Shown: one piece after another, positions 7,715-15,178 of the stretch | Layout: every line of letters begins with the position of its first letter | Numbering within the stretch: the stretch's first letter is position 1 | NCBI RefSeq assembly: GCF_030068445.1 | Contig: NZ_JAQPOK010000052.1 | Location: 1 to 34,304 of the forward strand | Direction: 5' to 3' | Source of the DNA: Roseofilum halophilum BLCC-M91 | Lineage (GTDB): Bacteria > Cyanobacteriota > Cyanobacteriia > Cyanobacteriales > Desertifilaceae | Length of the DNA: 34,304 bases | Notes under the pieces: generated by a model | Told to the model about the DNA's origin: nothing | What the model saw: the letters and a program-made list of their open reading frames with translations, nothing else | Database searches by the model: none | Made by a program: the position numbers and the translations under genes

Positions 7715-8923
7715 ATGTCTACTCAGCGGATACGTCGGAAGTCCTCTCCAAATGAAGGCATGAATGGTAAAACCCTTCGGTTTAGCCCTCGTCCTTTAGG
7801 GTCTCAAAAACCCAAACCGATACAAACCGCAAGAGATTCTGAGCATCAGCCCTTCCCTCAACCCACCTCCTCTGGCGCACCTTTTGAGTTAATCACTAAT
7901 CAGCCCTCTCAAGGTCTTGCACTGGATATGCAGGCGAAAATTGATCGGTCGTGGAAAAGCAAAACGCCTCATTCTCAGCAACCGCTTACACAACGGAAAA
8001 CTTCAGAGCAGATTTCCCTTCAGCCTCAATCCCCATTGAATTTTCCTATCCAGCGCTATCCTCTAGGAGACCAGTATAATTTATGGTTTTCACAACCCCA
8101 TGGAAGTCTATCGGCTAAACCTTCGATTCAACGGGATGATGAAGATCAAACCACTACACCTGAACCCACAACCCCCACCACCACAACGACAACAACGACT
8201 GAGGATACAACGGGAACTGTACCGGTTGCTACCTTAAAGCTCTGTGCGGATGTGGAAACGGCAGATCGGAGTAAATTGGGGTTAGTTGACCTGGCTCAGG
8301 CGAAAGTGGGCCATACTTTTTTGAAACTTAGTTACAATGATACTAGTAATGTCCCTGAATCCATGCGTCAACCAACCAAACGGTTATTACAGTCGCCCAC
8401 AGGTTCCTCGTTTGGTTTTTATCCTCTGATTTACAGAGCCAGTACCTGGACTTATGATAGCGCCCAACGTATGAAGCGTTTAGAAACTCCTGGCAGTGGC
8501 ACAAGTCTCGATCGCCGTCATACTGGATTTTCATTGAATCCGAAAAAATGGGTTCCTGGGCGCGTGGAAGAACCGGATGTATCCCATGCTTCTAAGGGTG
8601 AAAAATCTTATGTGTTAACCCAGCCGGAAGTGGATGGCTTGATGCAATATGTGGAACAGAAGAAAGATGCTCAATATAATTTGTTTAAGTATAATTGCAC
8701 GAATTTTGCGGTAGAGGCTGTTCAATCTATTGGTAAGTCTGCGCCTAGTGGATCGGGTCAGTATGGAGACATTATGCTTCCGAATGCTCTGTACAAGAAT
8801 TTATTAGACTTGTCTCGCTCTGGGGATACTGATGTGACGTTAGGGCCCCTAGCTGAGGGCGATGCCCATGATAAGAAAGGGGATAAAAAAACGGGTAAGA
8901 AAAGTTCGACTAAGAAAACATAG
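7715..8923 (+). CDS. Putative eCIS-type effector with papain-like C-terminal domain
   Basis: A 402-residue protein in three parts. Residues 1-165 are low complexity and rich in Q, P, S and T, with IQR motifs at 112-114 and 138-140 (PIQRYP, SIQRDDE) and a run of threonines near 150-162. From memory, this style resembles the N-terminal leader of cargo proteins of extracellular contractile injection systems, usually linked to DUF4157; DUF4157 itself is absent. Residues 172-365 form a compact domain with GHTFLKL (His200), HTGFSLNP and YNCTNFA (Cys328). The His-before-Cys order fits a permuted papain-like fold (LRAT, PPPDE or NlpC/P60 relatives), so a hydrolase or acyltransferase activity is inferred. 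A lysine-rich tail ends the protein. A gene of unknown function follows after 28 bp. Confidence 0.7.
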   Translation: MSTQRIRRKSSPNEGMNGKTLRFSPRPLGSQKPKPIQTARDSEHQPFPQPTSSGAPFELITNQPSQGLALDMQAKIDRSWKSKTPHSQQPLTQRKTSEQISLQPQSPLNFPIQRYPLGDQYNLWFSQPHGSLSAKPSIQRDDEDQTTTPEPTTPTTTTTTTTEDTTGTVPVATLKLCADVETADRSKLGLVDLAQAKVGHTFLKLSYNDTSNVPESMRQPTKRLLQSPTGSSFGFYPLIYRASTWTYDSAQRMKRLETPGSGTSLDRRHTGFSLNPKKWVPGRVEEPDVSHASKGEKSYVLTQPEVDGLMQYVEQKKDAQYNLFKYNCTNFAVEAVQSIGKSAPSGSGQYGDIMLPNALYKNLLDLSRSGDTDVTLGPLAEGDAHDKKGDKKTGKKSSTKKT

Positions 8924-8951
8924 AGATTAGTGAGAGGTTAACTCCAAGATC

Positions 8952-9272
8952 ATGAGTGCTAAACCGATTACGTTTGAGGCGATCGCCACAGTTGTGGAGA
9001 TTGCGATCGCGGATGTGAGCAAGAGAGCAGGAGTGAAAAACTTAAAAACCTATGTTACGGTGCGTCCGGAGCAAGTTTTCCCAGCCGAGATTGCCGAACA
9101 GGTGAGTGTGGAGACTCTCAAGTTTATTCATCCGACTCAAAAGGGGGATGAGCAAATCCAGAGTGGCGATCGGGTGAAACTAACGATTATTGCTAACGAT
9201 CTCTCTCAACCGGATTGGTTTCGGATGACGAAAATGGTTAAAATCCGATCGCAATTAACAATTAACAATTAA
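8952..9272 (+). CDS. Hypothetical protein, possible partner of the upstream effector-like protein
   Basis: A 106-residue protein I do not recognise. It has no signal peptide or membrane segment. It begins with a helical-looking stretch (ITFEAIATVVEIAIADVSKR) and continues with alternating strand-like segments (KTYVTVRPEQVFPAEI and DRVKLTIIANDL). The gene starts 28 bp after the effector-like gene on the same strand, so the two are probably co-transcribed. An immunity, chaperone or loading role is a guess from position only. The last six residues (QLTINN) and the stop codon are encoded by the 7-bp tandem repeat at 9252-9306, so the original C-terminus may have been replaced. Confidence 0.6.
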   Translation: MSAKPITFEAIATVVEIAIADVSKRAGVKNLKTYVTVRPEQVFPAEIAEQVSVETLKFIHPTQKGDEQIQSGDRVKLTIIANDLSQPDWFRMTKMVKIRSQLTINN

Positions 9273-9306
9273 CAATTAACAATTAACAATTAACAATTAA
9301 CAATTA
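9252..9306. repeat. 7-bp tandem repeat (CAATTAA), 7.9 copies
   Basis: Seven perfect CAATTAA units plus CAATTA run without interruption. The repeat lies between two convergent genes. On the plus strand it encodes QLTINN-stop of the 8952 gene (stop at 9270-9272). On the minus strand it supplies the last codons and the stop of crtD (stop at 9290-9292). Heptameric repeats of this kind are known in cyanobacteria as STRR sequences. Confidence 0.97.
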
Positions 9307-10840
9307 CAGCGCTTTGTGCTTTATTAATCTGTCGAACTACGGTTAAGGCGGAATAGGATACGCCTGCGGTTCCTTCTCCGGGATGGGTGGAGTCTCCGAC
9401 GAGCCACAGGTTGTTGATGGGGGTGCGGTTGGCAAAACCGAAGGGGCCGAAGGTGGTTAGGCGTTGTCCCATACCGCCGACAATGCCCCGATCGCGCCCT
9501 GTATAGTTGGCAAAGGTTCTCGGTGTGGCGGCTTCCACGTGAATAAGGGTTTCTGGGGTTAAGTGGAAATAGTGACTTAAACGGGCGATCGCCGCTTCGG
9601 TAAATTGTTTCTTCAGTTGCTCGTAATCTGCACTGTTCCACCATTGCTCCGTATCCGTAAAAGAAGATGCAGTAATGGTAGCTTTTCCTTTCGGTGCGCG
9701 TCCATCTCCCGGATGACTGACGGAGACAAATAGGGAATTATTCTCGCCAATGGGGCCATGATAATCATACAGAAATTGCAGATGGGGCGGGCAATGTTCG
9801 GGAATAGCGGCTTGTTCGACTCCCAGATAAACCACAAATGCGCCACTCGGTGAGGGGACTTGCTTCAGGCGCTGGCTGTACCCATTGGCGTATATTTTTG
9901 TTGCCAGATCGTCGGACTGTAAGAGTTGCACTAAGTTATGAATGGTGACATTAGCAACGACATGATCTGCTTTTTCACGCCAAGTTTCCCCGGTTTTCAG
10001 GTTGCGGATAACCACGCCGGTAACTCGCCCTTTGTGGGTTTCGATTTGCTCGACAGTGTGGCGCATGAGCAGTTTACCGCCATCGCGCTCTAGGGATGCG
10101 ACGAGGCGATCGCTCAAAACTTGCATACTTCCCTGCAAATGATACAAGCCTTGGGGTTCCTGGGAAACACCTAGAGCCGTTGCTGCATACAAGAGGGCGG
10201 TTTCCGTGGTATCGACTTGGGAGTAGAGTTTCAGTTGCATGTCGAGGAAGGTTTTTAGGCGATCGTCTTTTCCCACCCCCATCAACCTCAGTGCATCCCA
10301 CACCGTCAACAGCGCAAACGGCACAGTAATCAGAGTATCCGGGCGCATCGCCTGCACCAATTGCCACAAATCCCACCAATCTCGCGGAGGCAGCACCGGA
10401 TCTCGCCCCTGAAACCGCCAACTCGCTTGAAATAAGGTATTCATCAACTGCCAAAAGGGTTCGCTTCCCGGAAACTGTCGCTGCCGTTCCTGTTGCCATT
10501 TCAGGGGATCTCGCCACACTGAAATCGGTTCAGTTTCCCCCGGCAAAAACACCGCACAAGCCGGATCGCAAGGCGTTGCCTCTGGTAGCGCGATCTCCAA
10601 TTCCTCAAAAATCCGATCATGAATTCCCCCCGCTTCCAAACCCGCTACCTGAGTTGCTCCCACATCAAACGTAAACCCCCGCCGCTTAAACGTCGAAGCA
10701 CATCCCCCCGGCACAATCGCTTGATCGAGGATCAGCACCGAATACCCCCGACGAGCCAGGAGTGCGGCTGTGGTTAAGCCGCCAATACCCGCACCAACAA
10801 CGATACAGCGAGGCGGAGAGGAGGATTGAGACTGAGCCAT
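9290..10840 (-). CDS. crtD: Carotenoid C-3',4' desaturase (CrtD type)
   Basis: A FAD-dependent phytoene-desaturase-family enzyme of 516 residues from the ATG at 10840; an in-frame TTG at 10858 is less likely. The N-terminal Rossmann motif is VVGAGIGGLTTAALLARRGY, followed by PGGCASTFKRRGFTFDVGAT. The latter matches the cyanobacterial CrtD pattern better than the CrtH isomerase (PGGSAGYFEREGY type, from memory). The C-terminus has the family's FAD-binding block (LWLVGDSTHPGEGTAGVSYS). CrtD acts in myxol glycoside (myxoxanthophyll) synthesis. No carotenoid gene lies beside it. The closely related prolycopene isomerase CrtH is the main alternative. The last residues (IVNC) come from the heptamer repeat. 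Confidence 0.82.
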   Translation of the reverse strand: MAQSQSSSPPRCIVVGAGIGGLTTAALLARRGYSVLILDQAIVPGGCASTFKRRGFTFDVGATQVAGLEAGGIHDRIFEELEIALPEATPCDPACAVFLPGETEPISVWRDPLKWQQERQRQFPGSEPFWQLMNTLFQASWRFQGRDPVLPPRDWWDLWQLVQAMRPDTLITVPFALLTVWDALRLMGVGKDDRLKTFLDMQLKLYSQVDTTETALLYAATALGVSQEPQGLYHLQGSMQVLSDRLVASLERDGGKLLMRHTVEQIETHKGRVTGVVIRNLKTGETWREKADHVVANVTIHNLVQLLQSDDLATKIYANGYSQRLKQVPSPSGAFVVYLGVEQAAIPEHCPPHLQFLYDYHGPIGENNSLFVSVSHPGDGRAPKGKATITASSFTDTEQWWNSADYEQLKKQFTEAAIARLSHYFHLTPETLIHVEAATPRTFANYTGRDRGIVGGMGQRLTTFGPFGFANRTPINNLWLVGDSTHPGEGTAGVSYSALTVVRQINKAQSAVIVNC

Positions 10841-10928
10841 GATCTGAGCCGTGAACAAGGGAACATTAACGATTGTAACGTTCCGTTAAGTTTTTCGCTG
10901 ACGACGAATCCGGTTAGAGGGTATAACT

Positions 10929-10996
10929 AGCGGGCAAGATGCCCGCACTCCTCCAATCCTTTGATCTTACTGGAGTGGGAGCGTCTCGCTCCCTAG
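10929..10996. repeat. Two short hairpins of a dispersed intergenic repeat type
   Basis: Within the gap between crtD and the 11033 gene, AGCGGGCAAGATGCCCGCACT forms a short CGGGCA/TGCCCG stem, and GGGAGCGTCTCGCTCCC forms a second stem. Nearly the same arrangement is common between cyanobacterial genes (memory). No obvious terminator T-run follows. Confidence 0.6.
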
Positions 10997-11032
10997 CTCC
11001 TTCGATTTAGAAACGATACCGATTTTCTGACG

Positions 11033-11218
11033 TTAAGCGCCCAAGACACTCAAGAGGTTGAGGAGTTCTTGTAAAATTTGGGATGCTGCCCAAAAAAGAT
11101 AGACTCCAAACAAGAACAAAAAGCTCAATAAGCACAACCCGTTTTGGCTATACTTACCAACGGAAAATCCTGTTGCGAGAAAGATTGCCAGCATCACATG
11201 AAGAATAAAGGTGTTCAT
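11033..11218 (-). CDS. Small hypothetical membrane protein
   Basis: A 61-residue, mostly hydrophobic protein with two likely transmembrane helices, about residues 2-21 (TFILHVMLAIFLATGFSVGK) and 28-48 (LCLLSFLFLFGVYLFWAAS). Helix two leads into a short amphipathic tail. An AGGTAAG sequence precedes the ATG at 11218. No family is recognised. It is separate from its neighbours and could be a chance frame, but hydrophobicity and the upstream motif favour a real gene. Confidence 0.5.
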   Translation of the reverse strand: MNTFILHVMLAIFLATGFSVGKYSQNGLCLLSFLFLFGVYLFWAASQILQELLNLLSVLGA

Positions 11219-11311
11219 TGAACTTACCTATAAATAACTTACTTCTCTAACCTAACCCTTACAATAGTGAGCATAGCTAATCTTGTTAGAGATGTGAAGT
11301 TTTGTTAAGCT

Positions 11312-12133
11312 TTAATGGTATGTACCACCTTGCTTACAACCTTGTTTGAGGATTCCGTGATGCCATTCATAGCTACGCACTTTGCGACTTGCTCTACTGG
11401 CTACTTTTACAGCTTCGACAACTCTAGGAATATATTGGTTGAATTCAGATTTCAAGTCTCGATCAACCAAGCTCAATAATGAACATTGCAATAAGGAAGA
11501 AAAAGTAACTCCTGGTTTTGAGAAATGAAGGTGAGAAGTTTTGTGGCGTAGTTCTTGCTCGAATTTGTTAGACAAAGAAAATCTTCCGAGATGGTAATCT
11601 TCCAGATATTCAGTTAAAAATACACACATATCACTCCACTTTTTTATCGAAAAAGAGCTATAATCAAGTAGTGAATCTTTAAAGTCACTATTCGCATCAT
11701 CTGTCAGGGACTGAATCAGCAAATCACATCCAGAATTTACATCAGTATTTTGAGTGACTGATTTGATCATTTGATCTACAATTAATAGACCACAAGACAA
11801 ACCTCCTTTTCTTGCTATATCAAGGATAGTATTAGCTGTTTTAAGACGGGCATAAAGTGCATTAAAAAGTTGTAAACGAGCATGAATTTCTTGAACAGAT
11901 AACTCAAATAAAGCTTGCTTTTGTTCAGTAATTTCTCCTCGATCAACTTTCTCGTCAAGGGGATAATCCCCTTTGACTATATAGTGACTTTTCCAAGCTT
12001 CAGCTTGTAATTGATACATCGATCGCAGTTGCAACCAGTATTTTTTTTGATCTGGAGTCATGAGATCGGGCTGATACAGTTCATCAGAAGGAAGACAACG
12101 AAGAGTATCGTAGATTTTTTGTAGATCGTTCAT
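11312..12133 (-). CDS. Hypothetical protein, no family recognised
   Basis: A 273-residue soluble protein with a predominantly alpha-helical look, for example YWLQLRSMYQLQAEAWKSHY and LFELSVQEIHARLQLFNALY. It lacks signal peptide, membrane segment or recognisable catalytic motif. The base composition is more AT-rich than the flanking housekeeping genes and HIP1 octamers are absent from the frame, which suggests recent acquisition (inference). The ATG at 12133 has no strong ribosome binding site. It is divergent from the toxin-antitoxin-like cluster at 12263. Confidence 0.65.
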   Translation of the reverse strand: MNDLQKIYDTLRCLPSDELYQPDLMTPDQKKYWLQLRSMYQLQAEAWKSHYIVKGDYPLDEKVDRGEITEQKQALFELSVQEIHARLQLFNALYARLKTANTILDIARKGGLSCGLLIVDQMIKSVTQNTDVNSGCDLLIQSLTDDANSDFKDSLLDYSSFSIKKWSDMCVFLTEYLEDYHLGRFSLSNKFEQELRHKTSHLHFSKPGVTFSSLLQCSLLSLVDRDLKSEFNQYIPRVVEAVKVASRASRKVRSYEWHHGILKQGCKQGGTYH

Positions 12134-12262
12134 AAGGATTTTTATATGTGTTACTCAGTTCATGTGAGGAGGTAAATCTATGGTATCATATATTTTATGT
12201 GAATAAATGCCGTTACTATCATGGTAAAATACCCCCAAAATTAAGTTTTAGAGTTAAACCCT

Positions 12263-12433
12263 ATGAAATGGCGGGTAGTGTTAGAAGTAGATCCCCAAAC
12301 CCATGATTGGGCGGTTTGGTATCCAGAATTACCGGGTTGTGTCTCAGCCGGAGAAACAGAAATAGAAGCGTTAGAGAATATTCGGGAGGCTATAGCCCTT
12401 TATCTAGAACCAGATAAAATGGAACTGAAATAA
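12263..12433 (+). CDS. HicB-like small protein
   Basis: A 56-residue frame starting MKWRVVLEVDPQTHDWAVWY and continuing PELPGCVSAGETEIEALENI. The elements D-x-x-x-WAVWYPELPGCVSAGETEIEAL and the final helix match the partial RNase H-like fold of HicB antitoxins. In these families HicB neutralises the mRNA interferase HicA, but no HicA gene is adjacent. The protein is short and lacks the C-terminal DNA-binding domain. It ends 20 bp before the DUF433 gene on the same strand, so the three genes 12263-13046 may form one unit. Confidence 0.75.
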   Translation: MKWRVVLEVDPQTHDWAVWYPELPGCVSAGETEIEALENIREAIALYLEPDKMELK

Positions 12434-12453
12434 GGAATCAAGGAATAAGATCG

Positions 12454-12684
12454 ATGAATCAACTTACCCGCATTACAATTAACCCAGAAGTGATGGGAGG
12501 AAAACCCTGTATCCGAGGCATGAGAGTCACGGTAGGGATGATTTTAGGGTTAATGGCAACCGGTGCTTCTCATGATGAAATTTTACAGGCTTATCCTTAT
12601 CTAGAACCTGAAGATTTGAGAGAATCTTTAGCTTATGCTGCCTGGCGTGTTGAAGAGATAGAACTTTCTTTAAGTGCCTCATGA
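12454..12684 (+). CDS. DUF433 domain protein, likely antitoxin
   Basis: A 76-residue protein covering one DUF433 domain: RITINPEVMGGKPCIRGMRV, then VGMILGLMATGAS and EILQAYPYLEPEDLRESLAYA. The pattern NP-x-x-x-GGKPCIRGxRV is diagnostic. DUF433 proteins have a winged-helix-like fold and usually precede a DUF5615 PIN-like gene, as here. The stop overlaps the start of the next gene by four bases (ATGA), a sign of translational coupling. It is expected to bind and silence the downstream protein and perhaps repress its own promoter (from family context). Confidence 0.9.
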   Translation: MNQLTRITINPEVMGGKPCIRGMRVTVGMILGLMATGASHDEILQAYPYLEPEDLRESLAYAAWRVEEIELSLSAS

Positions 12685-13046
12685 AGATTGTGATTGATAT
12701 GAATCTTTCACCCGATTGGATTGATGTTTTTGTCAAGTATGAAATTGAGGCAATACATTGGTCATCGGTGGGCAATCCAAATGCAACAGATAGAGAGATT
12801 ATGCAATGGGCAAGTGACCAGGGCTATATTGTTTTTACCCATGATTTAGACTTTGGTGCATTACTGGCAATAACGCAGGACAATAAACCGAGTGTTATCC
12901 AAGTTCGCACACAAAATGTGTTACCGATTCATTTGGAAAATATCGTTATTCAAGCTATTGAGAAAAGCCGAGATTTATTGCAATCCGGAGCATTGGTAAC
13001 GATTAATGAATCTAAATTAAGAATTCGTATTTTACCGTTTTCATGA
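12681..13046 (+). CDS. DUF5615 PIN-like protein, likely toxin
   Basis: A 121-residue PIN-like protein of the DUF5615 type. It begins MKIVIDMNLSPDWIDVFVKY with the expected acidic residue (Asp6), has DREIMQWASDQGYIVFTHDL with further acidic positions (Asp37, Asp55, Asp57), and ends with the conserved VRTQNVLP and LVTINESKLRIRILP segments. PIN folds use clustered acidic residues to bind metal and cleave RNA, so a ribonuclease toxin is the likely role. It overlaps the DUF433 gene by four bases. Confidence 0.88.
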   Translation: MKIVIDMNLSPDWIDVFVKYEIEAIHWSSVGNPNATDREIMQWASDQGYIVFTHDLDFGALLAITQDNKPSVIQVRTQNVLPIHLENIVIQAIEKSRDLLQSGALVTINESKLRIRILPFS

Positions 13047-13158
13047 ATGATGACTAGCGATCGCACCGTAAAAATCTCATCGGCTTTCAATCGATAGCTT
13101 GTTCGATATCAAAGCTATATCTTGAGTAAATCCAGCGATCGATTTTGGCCCACTTCAG

Positions 13159-13788
13159 TCAACGGTCTGTTATAGTTCTAGCGGCAAAAATCTCTGCGGC
13201 GCTCAGTTGCAATTGGGGGAACGCCAAAGACTCAATCCTCTCGTTTCCCGTAAACAGCGTGATCTGATACTCCCCATCCACCAGTTGGTAAATAGAGAGA
13301 GTCGGTTTTTTGGGATTGCCGATAAACCGCCGACCGCCTAAACCCAGATAATCCACAATCCAGTATTCCGGGATACCCATCAATTCGTAGTCCCCGACTT
13401 TCCTCAGATAATCATCTTGCCAGTTTGTACTGACAACCTCGATCGCCAGTCGCACAGAATCTCCCTTGGTAATCACCGATTTTTTCTGCCAACCGGGTTC
13501 CTCGGCTAGTTGGGCTTTATTGAGGACAATAATATCAGGTTGGTAGCCGGACTTGTCATCGATCGCTTTCAGCAAGCAATCACCGGGAATTAGACAAGGG
13601 TATTGCGATCGCCGAATCTCAAAATGCAGTTCGCTCGCAATAAAACCGATCACGTTAGAATGTTCTCCAGTTGCTAAAGGCATTTTGACGATCGCTCCAT
13701 TGCGTAGTTCATACTTACAGGTCGCGTTTTCTGGATACCAGTCCACAAATTCATCGAATGATATCGGTGTCGTTAGAGTTGCAATCAT
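13159..13788 (-). CDS. Uma2 family endonuclease-like protein (DUF820)
   Basis: A 209-residue protein with the Uma2 pattern of the PD-(D/E)XK superfamily: FDEFVDWYPEN, YELRNGAIVKM (Glu27), GEHSNVIGFIASEL, GYQPDIIVL (Asp85), LAIEVVSTNW (Glu117) and the conserved DYLRKVGDYELMGIPEYWIV. This family is expanded in cyanobacteria to dozens of copies per genome. A nuclease activity is predicted, but the biological role is unknown. It lies 45 bp downstream of the MoxR-like ATPase gene on the same strand; co-transcription is possible. Confidence 0.9.
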   Translation of the reverse strand: MIATLTTPISFDEFVDWYPENATCKYELRNGAIVKMPLATGEHSNVIGFIASELHFEIRRSQYPCLIPGDCLLKAIDDKSGYQPDIIVLNKAQLAEEPGWQKKSVITKGDSVRLAIEVVSTNWQDDYLRKVGDYELMGIPEYWIVDYLGLGGRRFIGNPKKPTLSIYQLVDGEYQITLFTGNERIESLAFPQLQLSAAEIFAARTITDR

Positions 13789-13833
13789 AGTTATTCAGTA
13801 CAAGAGAGTAAGACAAGAGAGGGCTTTTCTGGC

Positions 13834-14919
13834 TCAAATCTGGATCGCCTCCAAATACTCCGACAAGAAGTCAATCAGCTCCATCGATTCAGCGACAAAC
13901 GCCATCGCATCACTAAATTTGGGGCCTTGAACCAGGGAGGAAAAATGGGCGATCGCCTCGAGTTGTTTGGCTTTGGCGAGATACTGGAGATATTTCAACA
14001 GATTTTTGCGGGCATTCTCCGCTTTATTTTCGGGGCAACGCCCGGCATTGAGCCAGAGTAAGACCCGTTCGTTTAAACTAGCAAAATCCTGAATCTCCAG
14101 GTCTTTAAGCTGTTTGGAATGCTTAGAATATTGCAGTAGGAGTTGCTCCGGACTCAGACCCCGTTGAGTTGCCAGGCTTTGGCGAAAGGCGATACTAGCC
14201 CGACTCCCCACCATACCAGCAATCAGTTTGAAGTGAATATCTTCGAGCTTGGTACGATCGCGAACAAAATCCGCCACTTTCACCCAAGCGCGGCGATCGG
14301 GAGTTTTGATGAGACCTGCGGTGGCGATCGCCGCATCCGCATCCGGATTGTCACCATCAAGATACTCTGGATGCTGTTGGATAAACGTCAGCACCCGCGA
14401 ATCGATATCGCGATCGGCAGCCCAGAGCAGCCAATCTTCCACCGTCGGCGCAAACTCATAGACATTGAACCGCGACACCAGGGCCGGATCTAACTCTGTC
14501 AGTTGATATTCTTCTCCCCCATTCACCGCAGCAATGACAATACTGCCCGGAGGTAAGGCTTTACCGGCCAAAGTTTTGTTCAGGGTCAGGTCTTGAACCG
14601 CCTGCAAAATCTCTGGACGGGCACGGTTCAGCTCGTCCAGGAAGAGTACCACCGGGCGATCGGGTTCGGGCCACCAATAGGGGGGTAAAAACATCGATCG
14701 CCCTGTTTTCTCGTCTTTATGCAGCAAGCCAATCAAATCCCCCGGATCGCTCATTTGACCCAAAAAGAACGGGATCACGGGCAGGTTCTGGCGATCGCGG
14801 TAGAAATGGCTAATAATTTCTGATTTGCCAATCCCATGCTTGCCCACCAGGAGAATATTTTGCGACCGTGGGGTTAGTTCCAGAACTAGATAAAGTTCGC
14901 GAGCATCAATACGAATCAT
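13834..14919 (-). CDS. MoxR-type AAA+ ATPase
   Basis: A 361-residue AAA+ protein of the MoxR/CbbQ kind. Walker A is GKHGIGKSEI (near residues 27-36), Walker B is VVLFLDELNRA, followed by the sensor-type segment IVIAAVNGG and ELDPALVSRFNVYEFAP with the arginine finger. Such ATPases act as chaperones that remodel a partner, typically together with a von Willebrand factor A protein encoded next door. No VWA gene is visible on either side: Uma2 is downstream, and a transposon relic and a PAS-GGDEF gene lie upstream. It may be an orphan or have lost its partner. Confidence 0.88.
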   Translation of the reverse strand: MIRIDARELYLVLELTPRSQNILLVGKHGIGKSEIISHFYRDRQNLPVIPFFLGQMSDPGDLIGLLHKDEKTGRSMFLPPYWWPEPDRPVVLFLDELNRARPEILQAVQDLTLNKTLAGKALPPGSIVIAAVNGGEEYQLTELDPALVSRFNVYEFAPTVEDWLLWAADRDIDSRVLTFIQQHPEYLDGDNPDADAAIATAGLIKTPDRRAWVKVADFVRDRTKLEDIHFKLIAGMVGSRASIAFRQSLATQRGLSPEQLLLQYSKHSKQLKDLEIQDFASLNERVLLWLNAGRCPENKAENARKNLLKYLQYLAKAKQLEAIAHFSSLVQGPKFSDAMAFVAESMELIDFLSEYLEAIQI

Positions 14920-14950
14920 TTTCTTCGAGCTTTATCGAGAAAGGACGAGA

Positions 14951-14988
14951 GCTTTTCATCCACGAGTTGAAACTCGTGGATGAAAAGC
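14951..14988. repeat. 18-bp perfect inverted repeat, likely IS200/IS605-type end structure
   Basis: The left arm GCTTTTCATCCACGAGTT pairs perfectly with 14971-14988 around a 2-base centre. A second, smaller hairpin (CGACTTCAGTCG) follows at about 14996. Subterminal hairpins of this kind are used by IS200/IS605 transposases, and a tnpB tail lies 95 bp further on. A bidirectional terminator is an alternative, but no T-run follows on either side. Confidence 0.65.
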
Positions 14989-15079
14989 GAACGAGCGACT
15001 TCAGTCGTCGTGACTTTAAGTATTTTAACAAAAATATCTGATTTTCTCTTGACATTTCTTAAGTTAGGTTATGCTATAA

Positions 15080-15178
15080 ACTAGAACTCATGTTTGTCCG
15101 CATTGTGGCTATGTGGAAGATAGAGATATTAACGCGGCTAAGAACATTTTTAAAAAAGCGCAATGTCTAAAAAATTGA
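15080..15178 (+). pseudogene. tnpB C-terminal remnant (IS200/IS605 family)
   Basis: After an in-frame stop at 15077, the sequence reads TRTHVCPHCGYVEDRDINAA and continues KNIFKKAQCLKN to a stop at 15176. CPHCG plus DRDINAAKNI is the second half of the TnpB zinc-ribbon and the RuvC-like DRDxNAAxNI motif. All upstream coding parts of the transposon-encoded nuclease are missing, so this is a relic. The start codon of the next gene (15163) lies within it in another frame. Confidence 0.85.

Noticed and set aside
15049-15080. TTGACA and TATAAA as a promoter for the PAS-GGDEF gene
   Set aside because: Spacing is 20 bp (15 to the alternative TATGCT), outside the usual 16-18, so it is not listed as a feature.
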